Under the pieces are notes generated by a model. That model was not told the DNA's origin. It was given only the letters and a program-made list of their open reading frames with translations, and searched no databases. This document shows positions 34,107 through 42,737 of a DNA stretch of 64,000 nt, piece by piece. This DNA is from CBFFRJ01 sp051486985 (GTDB taxonomy: Bacteria > Pseudomonadota > Gammaproteobacteria > Enterobacterales > Enterobacteriaceae). The translations under genes and the position numbers were made by a program. Where the stretch lies: the NCBI RefSeq assembly GCF_051486985.1, contig NZ_JAHVDV010000004.1, positions 62,001-126,000 on the forward strand, given 5' to 3'. Position 1 is the stretch's first letter, and every line of letters starts with the position of its first letter.

Positions 34107-35267
34107 ATGAAATTTTTACAACGCTTCTTTAGTAGCGATGTTTCGGGAGGCATTGTCCTCATTATTGCCGCTGTGCTGGCGATGCTTTGCGCAAATCTCT
34201 CTTTTACTCAGGCAGGGTATCAGTCCTTTCTGGACACGCCTGTCGCCTTCAAAGTGGGCGCGCTTGAAATCAACAAAAACATGCTGCTCTTTATCAACGA
34301 TGCGCTGATGGCGGTGTTTTTCCTGATGGTGGGCCTGGAAGTGAAGTATGAACTGGTGCAGGGCGCACTGGCCACACGTCAGCAGGCGATATTTCCCGTC
34401 ATCGCTGCCCTCGGGGGCATGGTGGCACCAGCATTGATTTATCTGGCGTTCAATTTTCACGATCCGGTAGTCAGCCATGGCTGGGCTATTCCAACGGCGA
34501 CCGATATTGCTTTTGCCCTGGGCGTACTGGCTTTGCTGGGTAATCGTGTTCCCGTTGTACTGAAAGTGTTCCTGATGGCGCTGGCAATCATCGACGATCT
34601 GGGCGCTATCATCATTATTGCCCTCTTTTACACCAGTGACCTGTCGATGATGGCCCTGGGCGTAGCAGCGGCTGCTATCGTCGCGCTGGCGCTGCTTAAT
34701 ATCTTGAATGTCCGGCGCACCGGTATCTATATCCTGGTGGGGCTGGTGTTATGGACGGCAGTGCTCAAGTCAGGGATTCACGCCACGCTGGCGGGCGTCA
34801 TTCTGGGTTTCTTTATTCCGTTGAAGGAGAAGGACGGTGTTTCACCCGCCCGGCAATTGGTTGAGGTTATTCATCCGTGGGTGGCCTGGCTTATTCTGCC
34901 ATTATTTGCTTTCGCAAATGCCGGCGTGTCGCTGGACGGTGTTTCGTTAGGCGGCCTGACCTCCGCGCTGCCGCTGGGTGTCATCGCCGGTTTACTGATT
35001 GGCAAACCGGTCGGTATCACCCTCTTCTGCTGGCTGGCATTACGGCTGGGCCTGGCAAAACTCCCTAAAGGCGCGGCCTTTAAGCAAATCATGGCGGTAG
35101 GCGTGTTGTGCGGCATCGGCTTTACCATGTCCATTTTTATCGCCACGTTAGCCTTCGGTGATGCCGACCCGCATAGCGTCGGTTGGGCGAAACTGGGGAT
35201 CCTGACGGGCTCTGTTCTGTCTGCCATTATAGGTTACTGCCTGTTGCGCACACGGATCGTCCGTTAA
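34107..35267 (+). CDS. nhaA: Na+/H+ antiporter NhaA
   Basis: Electrogenic sodium/proton antiporter of the inner membrane for salt and alkaline-pH tolerance. The 386-residue protein has twelve expected helices, the paired aspartates essential for transport in AIIDDLGAIIII, and TATDIAFALG in helix IV. The ATG at 34107 gives MKFLQRFFSSDVSGG as in the family. nhaR follows after an intrinsic terminator, as in E. coli. Confidence 0.97.
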   Translation: MKFLQRFFSSDVSGGIVLIIAAVLAMLCANLSFTQAGYQSFLDTPVAFKVGALEINKNMLLFINDALMAVFFLMVGLEVKYELVQGALATRQQAIFPVIAALGGMVAPALIYLAFNFHDPVVSHGWAIPTATDIAFALGVLALLGNRVPVVLKVFLMALAIIDDLGAIIIIALFYTSDLSMMALGVAAAAIVALALLNILNVRRTGIYILVGLVLWTAVLKSGIHATLAGVILGFFIPLKEKDGVSPARQLVEVIHPWVAWLILPLFAFANAGVSLDGVSLGGLTSALPLGVIAGLLIGKPVGITLFCWLALRLGLAKLPKGAAFKQIMAVGVLCGIGFTMSIFIATLAFGDADPHSVGWAKLGILTGSVLSAIIGYCLLRTRIVR

Positions 35268-35274
35268 CCTCTGA

Positions 35275-35308
35275 CGGGAAGGCGAGTGACCGCCTTCCCG
35301 TTATTTTA
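35275..35308 (+). terminator. nhaA terminator
   Basis: Ten-base-pair stem CGGGAAGGCG with CGCCTTCCCG (loop AGTGAC), followed by TTATTTTA, in the nhaA-nhaR gap. Confidence 0.8.
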
Positions 35309-35327
35309 CTCCGGGAGCGAAGCGGCG

Positions 35328-36221
35328 ATGTCGAACATTAACTACAACCATTTGTACTATTTCTGGCATGTCTACCGGGAAGGTTCGGTTGTCGGGGCTG
35401 CAGAGGTACTATTCCTGACGCCGCAAACCATCACCGGGCAGATCAAATCGCTGGAGGAGCGGTTGCAGGGGAAACTCTTTAAGCGCCGGGGAAGAGGGCT
35501 GGAACCCACGGAACTTGGCGAGCTGGTGTTTCGCTATGCGGACAAGATGTTCACGCTCAGTCAGGAAATGCTTGATATCGTTAACTATCGCAAAGAGTCA
35601 CATCTGCTTTTCGATGTGGGCGTGGCGGATGCGTTATCAAAAACGCTGGTCAGTGGCATTCTTGATGCCGCCGTGCAGGAAGGGGAGCCCATTCACCTGC
35701 GCTGCTTTGAATCGACGCATGAAATGCTTCTTGAACAGCTCAGCCAGCACAAGCTCGACATGATTATCTCCGACTGTCCCATTGATTCTACGCACCAGGA
35801 AGGGCTGTTTTCGGTAAAGATCGGCGAGTGCAGCGTCAGTTTCTGGTGTCAGAAACCGGCGTTAAAAAAGGCGTTTCCGGCCTGTCTGGAAGAGCGCCGG
35901 CTGTTGATTCCCGGGCGCCGTTCAATGCTCGGCAGAAAGCTGCTGAACTGGTTTAATTCGCAGGGACTCAATGTTGAGATTCTCGGTGAGTTTGATGACG
36001 CCGCACTGATGAAATCCTTTGGCGCGGCGCACAACGCCATATTTGTTGCCCCCACGCTGTATGCGCAGGACTTCTATTCTGACGACACTATGCTGGAAAT
36101 CGGGCGGGTGGAGAATGTGATGGAGGAGTATCACGCCATCTTCGCCGAACGTATGATTCAGCATCCGGCGGTGCAGCGCATCTGCAATCGCGATTACGCC
36201 TCGCTCTTTCGCGGCCTGTGA
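35328..36221 (+). CDS. nhaR: LysR-type activator NhaR
   Basis: Sodium-responsive LysR-type activator of nhaA (and, in E. coli, of pga and osmC). The 297-residue protein begins MSNINYNHLYYFWHVYREGS, with the helix-turn-helix around VVGAAEVLFLTPQTITGQIK and a two-lobe co-inducer domain. The ATG at 35328 is chosen on the basis of the family N-terminus. Confidence 0.95.
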   Translation: MSNINYNHLYYFWHVYREGSVVGAAEVLFLTPQTITGQIKSLEERLQGKLFKRRGRGLEPTELGELVFRYADKMFTLSQEMLDIVNYRKESHLLFDVGVADALSKTLVSGILDAAVQEGEPIHLRCFESTHEMLLEQLSQHKLDMIISDCPIDSTHQEGLFSVKIGECSVSFWCQKPALKKAFPACLEERRLLIPGRRSMLGRKLLNWFNSQGLNVEILGEFDDAALMKSFGAAHNAIFVAPTLYAQDFYSDDTMLEIGRVENVMEEYHAIFAERMIQHPAVQRICNRDYASLFRGL

Positions 36222-36275
36222 CGCGTTACGACATGTTTCGCTAAGCGACGAAGCATTCTGATCTCCGTGCCGTAC

Positions 36276-36308
36276 ATTTATCACCGTTAATTCATAGAGG
36301 TGATAAAT
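36276..36308 (+). promoter_or_regulatory. Inverted repeat covering the ribosome site of the ABM gene
   Basis: ATTTATCACC (36276-36285) and GGTGATAAAT (36299-36308) are exact inverted repeats 13 bases apart, ending one base before the ATG at 36310. The right arm contains most of the GAGGTGAT ribosome site. It could be the operator of the ArsR-type regulator encoded in the same operon or an mRNA hairpin that hides the ribosome site. Confidence 0.6.
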
Positions 36309-36309
36309 C

Positions 36310-36621
36310 ATGATAGCGGTACTTTTTGAAGCAGAGGCGATTGTCGAAAAACAGGCGCGATACCTCGAACTTGCAGCGCAGCTCAAGCCACTCCTGAACA
36401 GGATTGATGGCTTTATCGACCTGGAGCGGTTCCAGAGTCTGACCACGCCTGGCAAAATCCTTTCATTATCCTGGTGGCGTGACGAGGCTTCGGTTCTTGA
36501 ATGGAAGAAGAACCACTTTCATCGCGCGGCACAGAGTGAAGGTCGGGAAGCCATTTTCTCGTATTATCGCATTCGTATCGCCCGACTTCAGCGTGAATAT
36601 TCGTCGGAAAGTCGGGGGTAA
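36310..36621 (+). CDS. ABM-fold (antibiotic biosynthesis monooxygenase) protein
   Basis: A 103-residue single-domain protein of the dimeric alpha-beta barrel superfamily. It begins MIAVLFEAEAIVEKQARYLEL and contains LSLSWWRDEASVLEWKKNHFHRAA, typical of the ABM domain. Members include quinol monooxygenases and haem-degrading enzymes; which applies here is unknown. First of three tightly packed genes (gap of four bases to the ACT gene) between nhaR and rpsT. Confidence 0.78.
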   Translation: MIAVLFEAEAIVEKQARYLELAAQLKPLLNRIDGFIDLERFQSLTTPGKILSLSWWRDEASVLEWKKNHFHRAAQSEGREAIFSYYRIRIARLQREYSSESRG

Positions 36622-36625
36622 GGCA

Positions 36626-37033
36626 ATGTACGATATTCATGTGATTCTGAAGAACGCACCGGGTGAACTGGAGAAATTGGGTAAGACGCTGGGCAGCAAT
36701 GGCATTGGCCTTGAAGGTGGGGGCGTTTTTACCACAGGAAACGAAGCCCATGCCCATTTTCTGGTTGCAGAGGGGGTAAGGACGCAGGCGGTGCTGGACG
36801 CGGCGGGTTTTCAGGTGGGTGGTGTGTCACGCCCACTGATCCGTAAGCTGAAGCAGGAACGGCCAGGCGAGTTAGGGGAAATTGCCGCTGCACTGGCGTT
36901 ACGTGGAGTGAATATCCTGGTACAGTACAGCGATCATGCTAATCAACTTATTCTGGTGACCGATAATCCGGCCGTCGCCAGTGAGGCCACAGAACCCTGG
37001 GAGGTCACTGTTCATGACTGCGAGTCATCCTGA
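36626..37033 (+). CDS. ACT-domain protein
   Basis: A 135-residue protein starting MYDIHVILKNAPGELEKLGK, with a second similar segment RPGELGEIAAALALRGVNIL around residues 75-94, so it probably consists of two ACT modules in tandem, without a catalytic domain. ACT modules bind amino acids or small effectors. The ATG at 36626 is preceded by GGGGTAAGG and aligns with an ACT start; the frame is open further upstream inside the ABM gene, but this start fits best. Its end overlaps the regulator gene by 20 bp. Confidence 0.78.
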   Translation: MYDIHVILKNAPGELEKLGKTLGSNGIGLEGGGVFTTGNEAHAHFLVAEGVRTQAVLDAAGFQVGGVSRPLIRKLKQERPGELGEIAAALALRGVNILVQYSDHANQLILVTDNPAVASEATEPWEVTVHDCESS

Positions 37034-37721
37034 GCCGCTTGCGGAGGACGATGCGCCTGAACGCTCAATCGCGGTGGTCGCTGCCGCGATGTCCGATACT
37101 TCGCGGGTTAAAATGCTCTGCGCGCTCATGGACGGGCGCGCATGGACCGCCACTGAGCTTAGTACGGTGGCCGATATTTCGGCCTCCACCGCCAGCGCCC
37201 ATCTTAGTAAGTTACTTACCAGTCATTTAGTCAGTTGCCTGAGCCAGGGGCGCCATCGTTACTTCCGTCTTGCCGGGCAGGACATTGCACAACTCATTGA
37301 GCAGATGATGGGGGTGTCCTGGCGGCGGGTAAATCCTCCCACAACCCGAACGCCCGTGGCCTTAAGACGAGCGCGTACCTGCTACGATCATCTTGCCGGT
37401 GAACTGGCAGTAAAAATCTATGATGCTCTGCAGAAGAAAGGGGAGATAGCGGAGGATGGCGGCACGCTAACGGCCCAGGGGATGGCATTGTTCTCCCGTA
37501 TCGGTCTGCCGTTAGCAGAAAAAACCACCCGCAGGTTGTCCTGTGCCTGCCTCGACTGGAGCGAAAGACGTTTTCATCTTGGCGGACAGGCGGGGGCGCT
37601 ACTGCTGCAGTACTTTGAACAAAAAGGGTGGCTCCTTCGGACGCCGGGCTATCGGGAAGTGACCTTTACGGAAGAGGGCATGCGGGGATTACAAACGTTA
37701 TTCGCTATCGACGATAAATAG
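37014..37721 (+). CDS. ArsR-family winged-helix transcriptional regulator
   Basis: A 235-residue regulator, longer than classical ArsR (about 100-120 residues). The winged helix is at about residues 20-90 (AAMSDTSRVKMLCALMDG ... ISASTASAHLSKLL ... GRHRYFRL). The C-terminal half holds a conserved-looking RRLSCACLDWSERRFHLGG segment with two cysteines that could sense metals or redox state, which is inference. The ATG at 37014 overlaps the ACT gene and has GGGAGGT nine bases before it. Probably autoregulates the operon. Confidence 0.82.
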   Translation: MTASHPEPLAEDDAPERSIAVVAAAMSDTSRVKMLCALMDGRAWTATELSTVADISASTASAHLSKLLTSHLVSCLSQGRHRYFRLAGQDIAQLIEQMMGVSWRRVNPPTTRTPVALRRARTCYDHLAGELAVKIYDALQKKGEIAEDGGTLTAQGMALFSRIGLPLAEKTTRRLSCACLDWSERRFHLGGQAGALLLQYFEQKGWLLRTPGYREVTFTEEGMRGLQTLFAIDDK

Positions 37722-37728
37722 CAGGCAT

Positions 37729-37757
37729 AAAAAAACCCGCATTAAGCGGGTTCTTTT
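37729..37757. terminator. Bidirectional terminator between ArsR gene and rpsT
   Basis: AACCCGC pairs with GCGGGTT (loop ATTAA); A-run on the left and CTTTTT on the right serve both the rpsT transcript and the regulator operon. Confidence 0.85.
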
Positions 37758-37780
37758 TACAAAGCACAACAAGCGGGCGA

Positions 37781-38044
37781 TTAAGCCAGTTTGCTGATCT
37801 GTGCAGTCAGGTTAGCTTTATGACGTGCAGCTTTGTTTTTGTGGATCAGACCTTTAGCGGCCTGGCGATCCACGATCGGTTGCATATCGTCAAATGCTTT
37901 CTGTGCAGCAGCTTTGTCGCCAGCTTCAATCGCAGCGTACACTTTCTTGATGAAAGTACGCATCATAGAGCGACGGCTTGCGTTGTGTTTGCGAGCCTTT
38001 TCAGACTGAACGGCGCGCTTCTTAGCTGATTTGATATTAGCCAA
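37781..38044 (-). CDS. rpsT: 30S ribosomal protein S20
   Basis: Small-subunit protein that binds 16S rRNA. The 87-residue, lysine-rich sequence begins MANIKSAKKRAVQSEKARK and is nearly identical to E. coli S20. The start codon is TTG (38044-38042 on the minus strand), preceded by GGGAG; E. coli also uses UUG here, which is linked to autogenous translational control. Confidence 0.98.
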   Translation of the reverse strand: MANIKSAKKRAVQSEKARKHNASRRSMMRTFIKKVYAAIEAGDKAAAQKAFDDMQPIVDRQAAKGLIHKNKAARHKANLTAQISKLA

Positions 38045-38091
38045 GGTCCAACTCCCAAATATGATCTATATGGACAATTCAAAGGCCGAGG

Positions 38092-38120
38092 AATATGCCC
38101 TCTTAGCCTTCTTTTGTCAA
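38092..38120 (-). promoter_or_regulatory. rpsT promoter
   Basis: On the minus strand TTGACA (38120-38115) and CATATT (38097-38092) are 17 bp apart, matching the promoter proximal to rpsT in E. coli. Confidence 0.85.
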
Positions 38121-38147
38121 TGGATTTGTGCAAATAAGCGCCGTTAA

Positions 38148-38270
38148 ATACAACGCTCGTTACGTAGTGATGGCGCAGGATTCTACCAGCTTGCTGTCGA
38201 TGAATACAGCTTTTCCACGATAAAAATCGTTAACCAGGCCAGTTTTTCGTACCAATGGTGGGCAGCTTAA
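38148..38270 (+). pseudogene. yaaY: Remnant of small frame yaaY
   Basis: A 40-codon open stretch, without a usable start codon (it begins ATA after a stop), reads SLRSDGAGFYQLAVDEYSFS and then IKIV, closely like the N-terminal part of E. coli YaaY (from memory), located in the same place upstream of ribF. After that the similarity ends. Either a decayed yaaY or evidence that YaaY itself is not a true gene and the DNA is conserved for other reasons. Confidence 0.4.
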
Positions 38271-38369
38271 TGAAATCCTTCCCCTTTCTGGCGCCATCAG
38301 GCAATCGTCGGTTAACGTTGCACGTTGTACAAGGTATAATCCGACGATTTTCACTGTTTTGAGCCAGAC

Positions 38370-39308
38370 ATGAAGCTGATACGCGGCATACATAATCTCA
38401 GCCAGGCACCGAAAAAGTGTGTGCTGACTATTGGTAATTTCGACGGCGTTCATCGTGGTCATCAGGCGCTATTACAAGGGCTTAGCGAGGAGGGCCGCCA
38501 GCGTGGCCTGCCTGTTGTGGTGATGATCTTCGAACCGCAGCCGCTTGAACTTTTTGCAGGTAACAAGGCCCCGGCACGCCTGACCCGTTTACGTGAAAAA
38601 CTGCACCTGTTGGCAAAATCAGGTGTGGATTACGTACTCTGTGTCCGCTTTGACCGCCGGTTTGCAGCATTAACGGCGCAAAATTTCGTCAGTGACCTGC
38701 TGGTCGACAAACTGGGCGTGCAATTTCTTGCTGTCGGGGATGACTTCCGCTTTGGTGCTGGTCGACAGGGCGATTTCTTGTTATTACAGAAGGCCGGGCA
38801 ACAATACGGCTTTGACGTCACCAGTACACAAACATTTTGTACCGGTGGCGCGCGCGTGAGCAGCACGGCGATACGCCAGGCGCTGGCAGACGATAACCTT
38901 CAGCTTGCCGAAGCGTTACTGGGCCACCCGTTCAGTATTTCCGGGCGCGTCGTTCACGGTGATGAACTGGGACGCACCATAGGTTTTCCGACGGCGAATT
39001 TACCGCTACGTCGTCAGGTTTCCCCGGTTAAAGGGGTCTATGCGGTAGAGGTGGTCGGTTTAGGTAATACATTACTACCCGGCGTTGCCAATATTGGCAC
39101 GCGCCCAACGGTTGCAGGCGTACGCCAGCAGCTGGAAGTTCATATCCTGGACGTTGTAATGGACCTTTACGGACGCCATATAGATGTAATACTGCGTAAA
39201 AAAATACGCAACGAGCAGCGATTTGGCTCGCTGGATGAACTGAAAGCGCAAATTGCGCGTGATGAGTCAACGGCCCGCGAGTTCTTTGGGCTATCAAAAC
39301 CGGCTTAA
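38370..39308 (+). CDS. ribF: Bifunctional riboflavin kinase / FAD synthetase
   Basis: Makes FMN and FAD from riboflavin. The 312-residue protein has the nucleotidyltransferase motif GNFDGVHRGHQALL near residues 22-35 and the C-terminal flavokinase motif GRTIGFPTANLPL, followed by GVYAVEV. Length matches E. coli RibF. Start of the ribF-ileS-lspA-fkpB-ispH series. Confidence 0.97.
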   Translation: MKLIRGIHNLSQAPKKCVLTIGNFDGVHRGHQALLQGLSEEGRQRGLPVVVMIFEPQPLELFAGNKAPARLTRLREKLHLLAKSGVDYVLCVRFDRRFAALTAQNFVSDLLVDKLGVQFLAVGDDFRFGAGRQGDFLLLQKAGQQYGFDVTSTQTFCTGGARVSSTAIRQALADDNLQLAEALLGHPFSISGRVVHGDELGRTIGFPTANLPLRRQVSPVKGVYAVEVVGLGNTLLPGVANIGTRPTVAGVRQQLEVHILDVVMDLYGRHIDVILRKKIRNEQRFGSLDELKAQIARDESTAREFFGLSKPA

Positions 39309-39345
39309 CTGCCTGACACGTAATAAATACGGAACCGAGAATCTG

Positions 39346-42162
39346 ATGAGTGACTATAAATCTACCCTGAATTTGCCGGAAACAGGGTTCCCGATGCGTG
39401 GCGATCTCGCCAAACGCGAACCGGGAATGCTGGCGCGTTGGACCGATGATGACCTGTACGGCATCATTCGTGCAGCCAAAAAAGGCAAAAAAACCTTCAT
39501 TCTGCATGATGGCCCTCCCTATGCGAATGGCAGCATTCATATTGGTCACTCAGTAAACAAGATTCTTAAAGACATTATTGTGAAGTCCAAAGGACTCGCA
39601 GGATATGACTCGCCTTACGTACCAGGCTGGGACTGCCATGGTTTACCTATCGAGCTGAAAGTAGAGCAGGAATTTGGCAAGCCGGGCGAGAAATTTACCG
39701 CCGCTGAGTTCCGCGCAAAATGCCGCGAATATGCTGCCACTCAGGTTGACGGCCAGCGCAAGGACTTTATCCGCCTTGGCGTGCTGGGTGACTGGTCACG
39801 TCCGTACCTGACGATGGACTTCAGAACCGAAGCCAACATCATCCGGGCGCTGGGTAAAATCATCGGTAACGGTCACCTGCATAAGGGCGCGAAGCCGGTG
39901 CACTGGTGCGTAGACTGTCGTTCTGCGCTGGCAGAAGCGGAAGTCGAGTATTACGACAAAACGTCCCCGTCTATTGACGTCGCGTTTGAAGCTGTCGACC
40001 AGGATGCCATCAAGGGCAAATTCGGCCTGCCAGCGGTAAGCGGTCCTGTCTCACTGGTTATCTGGACCACCACCCCGTGGACGCTGCCGGCTAACCGCGC
40101 TATCGCTCTCTCCCCGGAGTTTGACTACGCGCTGGTGCAGATTGACGGTAAAGCGGTTATCCTGGCGAAAGACCTGGTAGAAAGCGTGCTTAAACGCGTC
40201 AACATCAGTGAATACAGCGTACTGGGTACCGTGAAGGGCGCTGAGCTTGAGCTGATGCGCTTCAAACATCCGTTCCTGGACTTTGATGTTCCAGCGATCC
40301 TTGGCGATCACGTCACCCTGGAAGCCGGTACCGGTGCGGTACACACCGCAGGTGGCCACGGCCCGGACGACTACACGATCAGTCAGAAATACGGTCTGGA
40401 AATTGCCAACCCGGTTGGCCCGGATGGCGCGTATCTGCCGGGGACTTTCCCGGTTCTTGATGGCGTAAACGTCTTTAAAGCCAACGACATCATCGTCAAC
40501 CTGCTGCGCGACAACGGTTCGCTGCTGCACGTTGAAAAAATGCAGCACAGCTACCCATGCTGCTGGCGTCATAAGTCGCCGATCATTTTCCGTGCGACCC
40601 CGCAGTGGTTCGTGAGCATGGATCAGAAAGGTCTGCGCGCGCAGTCGCTTTCCGAAATCAAAGGCGTGCAGTGGATCCCGGACTGGGGTCAGGCGCGTAT
40701 TGAATCCATGGTGGCTAACCGTCCGGACTGGTGTATCTCCCGTCAGCGTACCTGGGGCGTGCCGATGTCTCTGTTCGTGCATAAAGAGACGCAGGAACTG
40801 CATCCGAACACGCTGGAACTGATGGAAGAAGTGGCGAAGCGCGTCGAAGTGGACGGCATTCAGGCCTGGTGGGATCTCGATTCCCGCGACATCCTGGGCG
40901 CTGATGCAGACCACTACGAGAAAGTGCCGGATACCCTGGACGTCTGGTTTGACTCCGGTTCCACCCACTCCTCTGTTGTTGACGTTCGTCCTGAATTTGC
41001 TGGCCACGCAGCGGATATGTATCTCGAAGGTTCTGACCAGCACCGTGGCTGGTTCATGTCCTCTCTGATGATCTCCACTGCCATGAAGGGCAAAGCACCT
41101 TATCGCCAGGTACTGACTCACGGTTTCACCGTTGATGGCCAGGGTCGTAAGATGTCTAAATCCATCGGCAACACCGTGTCGCCGCAGGATGTTATGAACA
41201 AACTGGGCGCGGACATCCTGCGTCTGTGGGTCGCATCTACCGATTACACGGGCGAAATGGCGGTCTCTGACGAGATCCTCAAACGCGCTGCCGACAGCTA
41301 TCGCCGTATCCGTAACACCGCGCGCTTCCTGCTGGCAAACCTCAATGGTTTTGATCCGGCGAAAGACATGGTGAGTCCGGAAGAGATGGTGGTGCTGGAT
41401 CGTTGGGCGGTGGGCTGTGCGAAAGCGGCACAGGAAGACATCGTCAAAGCCTACGAGTCTTACGATTTCCACGAAGTGGTGCAGCGCCTGATGCGTTTCT
41501 GCTCCATCGAAATGGGCTCGTTCTACCTCGACATCATCAAAGACCGCCAGTACACCGCGAAAGCTGACAGCGTGGCGCGTCGCAGCTGCCAGACCGCACT
41601 GTTCCATATTGCCGAAGCACTGGTGCGCTGGATGGCGCCAATCATGTCCTTCACCGCCGATGAAATCTGGGGCTATCTGCCAGGTGAGCGCGAGCAGTAT
41701 GTCTTCACCGGTGAGTGGTACGAGGGGCTGTTTGGCCTCGCCGCAACCGAGGCGATGAACGACACCTACTGGGACGAGCTGCTGAAAGTGCGTGGTGAAG
41801 TCAATAAGGTTATCGAGCAGGCGCGCGCAGACAAGAAGGTCGGTGGCTCTCTGGAAGCGGCAGTCACGCTGTTTGCTGAGCCTGAACTGGCTGCCAAACT
41901 GACGGCGCTGGGCGATGAATTACGATTTGTCCTGTTGACCTCCGGTGCACAAGTTGAAGATTATGCTCAGGCTTGTGCTGATGCCCAGCAGAGCGAACTG
42001 CTCAAAGGGCTGAAAGTAGCATTGAGCAAAGCCGAAGGAGACAAGTGCCCGCGCTGCTGGCACTACACTCAGGACGTCGGTAAGGTGGCGGAACACGCAG
42101 AAATTTGCGGACGCTGTGTCAGCAACGTTGCCGGTGACGGCGAAAAACGTAAGTTTGCCTGA
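39346..42162 (+). CDS. ileS: Isoleucyl-tRNA synthetase
   Basis: Class I aminoacyl-tRNA synthetase, 938 residues as in E. coli. HIGH motif in GSIHIGHSVNK (residues 64-67), KMSKS motif in GRKMSKSIGNT near residue 602, editing (CP1) domain between, and a C-terminal zinc finger (CPRCWHYT ... CGRCVSN). The ATG at 39346 gives MSDYKSTLNLPETGFPMRG; a longer frame from 39253 overlaps ribF and is not expected. The stop overlaps the lspA start by one base. Confidence 0.98.
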   Translation: MSDYKSTLNLPETGFPMRGDLAKREPGMLARWTDDDLYGIIRAAKKGKKTFILHDGPPYANGSIHIGHSVNKILKDIIVKSKGLAGYDSPYVPGWDCHGLPIELKVEQEFGKPGEKFTAAEFRAKCREYAATQVDGQRKDFIRLGVLGDWSRPYLTMDFRTEANIIRALGKIIGNGHLHKGAKPVHWCVDCRSALAEAEVEYYDKTSPSIDVAFEAVDQDAIKGKFGLPAVSGPVSLVIWTTTPWTLPANRAIALSPEFDYALVQIDGKAVILAKDLVESVLKRVNISEYSVLGTVKGAELELMRFKHPFLDFDVPAILGDHVTLEAGTGAVHTAGGHGPDDYTISQKYGLEIANPVGPDGAYLPGTFPVLDGVNVFKANDIIVNLLRDNGSLLHVEKMQHSYPCCWRHKSPIIFRATPQWFVSMDQKGLRAQSLSEIKGVQWIPDWGQARIESMVANRPDWCISRQRTWGVPMSLFVHKETQELHPNTLELMEEVAKRVEVDGIQAWWDLDSRDILGADADHYEKVPDTLDVWFDSGSTHSSVVDVRPEFAGHAADMYLEGSDQHRGWFMSSLMISTAMKGKAPYRQVLTHGFTVDGQGRKMSKSIGNTVSPQDVMNKLGADILRLWVASTDYTGEMAVSDEILKRAADSYRRIRNTARFLLANLNGFDPAKDMVSPEEMVVLDRWAVGCAKAAQEDIVKAYESYDFHEVVQRLMRFCSIEMGSFYLDIIKDRQYTAKADSVARRSCQTALFHIAEALVRWMAPIMSFTADEIWGYLPGEREQYVFTGEWYEGLFGLAATEAMNDTYWDELLKVRGEVNKVIEQARADKKVGGSLEAAVTLFAEPELAAKLTALGDELRFVLLTSGAQVEDYAQACADAQQSELLKGLKVALSKAEGDKCPRCWHYTQDVGKVAEHAEICGRCVSNVAGDGEKRKFA

Positions 42163-42659
42163 TGAGTAAATCTGTCTGTTCAACAGGGCTGCGCTGGCTA
42201 TGGCTGGTTGTGGCCGTGCTGATTATTGATCTTGGCAGCAAGTACCTGATCCTCCAGAACTTCGCTCTGGGGGATACGGTGTCGCTGTTCCCGTCACTTA
42301 ATCTGCATTACGCACGTAACTATGGCGCGGCGTTCAGTTTTCTTGCCGATAGCGGTGGCTGGCAGCGTTGGTTCTTTGCTGGTATCGCGATCGGTATCTG
42401 TGTGGTGCTGACGGTGCTGATGTACCGCGCTAAGGCATCGCAGAAGCTGAACAATATCGCCTATGCGCTGATCATTGGTGGGGCGCTTGGCAATTTGTTC
42501 GATCGCCTGTGGCATGGTTTTGTCGTCGATATGATCGATTTTTATATGGGCGACTGGCATTTTGCTACCTTTAATCTTGCGGATACGGCCATTTGTATTG
42601 GCGCCGCGTTGATTGTGCTGGAAGGCTTCTTGCCTTCCGCCGAGAAAAAAGCCGCATAA
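42162..42659 (+). CDS. lspA: Lipoprotein signal peptidase (signal peptidase II)
   Basis: Inner-membrane aspartic protease that removes signal peptides from prolipoproteins, such as the two lipoproteins encoded at 52.8 and 53.8 kb. The 165-residue protein has four membrane helices, the NYGAAFSFL motif and the two catalytic aspartates in VVDMIDFY and FNLADTAI. Overlaps ileS by one base (TGATG). Confidence 0.97.
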   Translation: MSKSVCSTGLRWLWLVVAVLIIDLGSKYLILQNFALGDTVSLFPSLNLHYARNYGAAFSFLADSGGWQRWFFAGIAIGICVVLTVLMYRAKASQKLNNIAYALIIGGALGNLFDRLWHGFVVDMIDFYMGDWHFATFNLADTAICIGAALIVLEGFLPSAEKKAA

Positions 42660-42671
42660 CATTGCCGGGTG

Positions 42672-42703
42672 GCGCTTATCAGGTTTTCTTGCCTGATAAG
42701 CGC
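42672..42703. repeat. REP-like palindrome between lspA and fkpB
   Basis: GCGCTTATCAGG and CCTGATAAGCGC form a 12-bp perfect stem with an 8-base loop, preceded by TTGCCGGGTG, which resembles enterobacterial repetitive extragenic palindromes. Confidence 0.6.
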
Positions 42704-42737
42704 ATCGCCATCAGGCCCAACAAGTGAGCAAACCTGC

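Noticed and set aside
40051..41607. 518-codon open frame antisense to ileS
   Set aside because: Shadow of ileS; composition atypical for proteins and no promoter or ribosome site.
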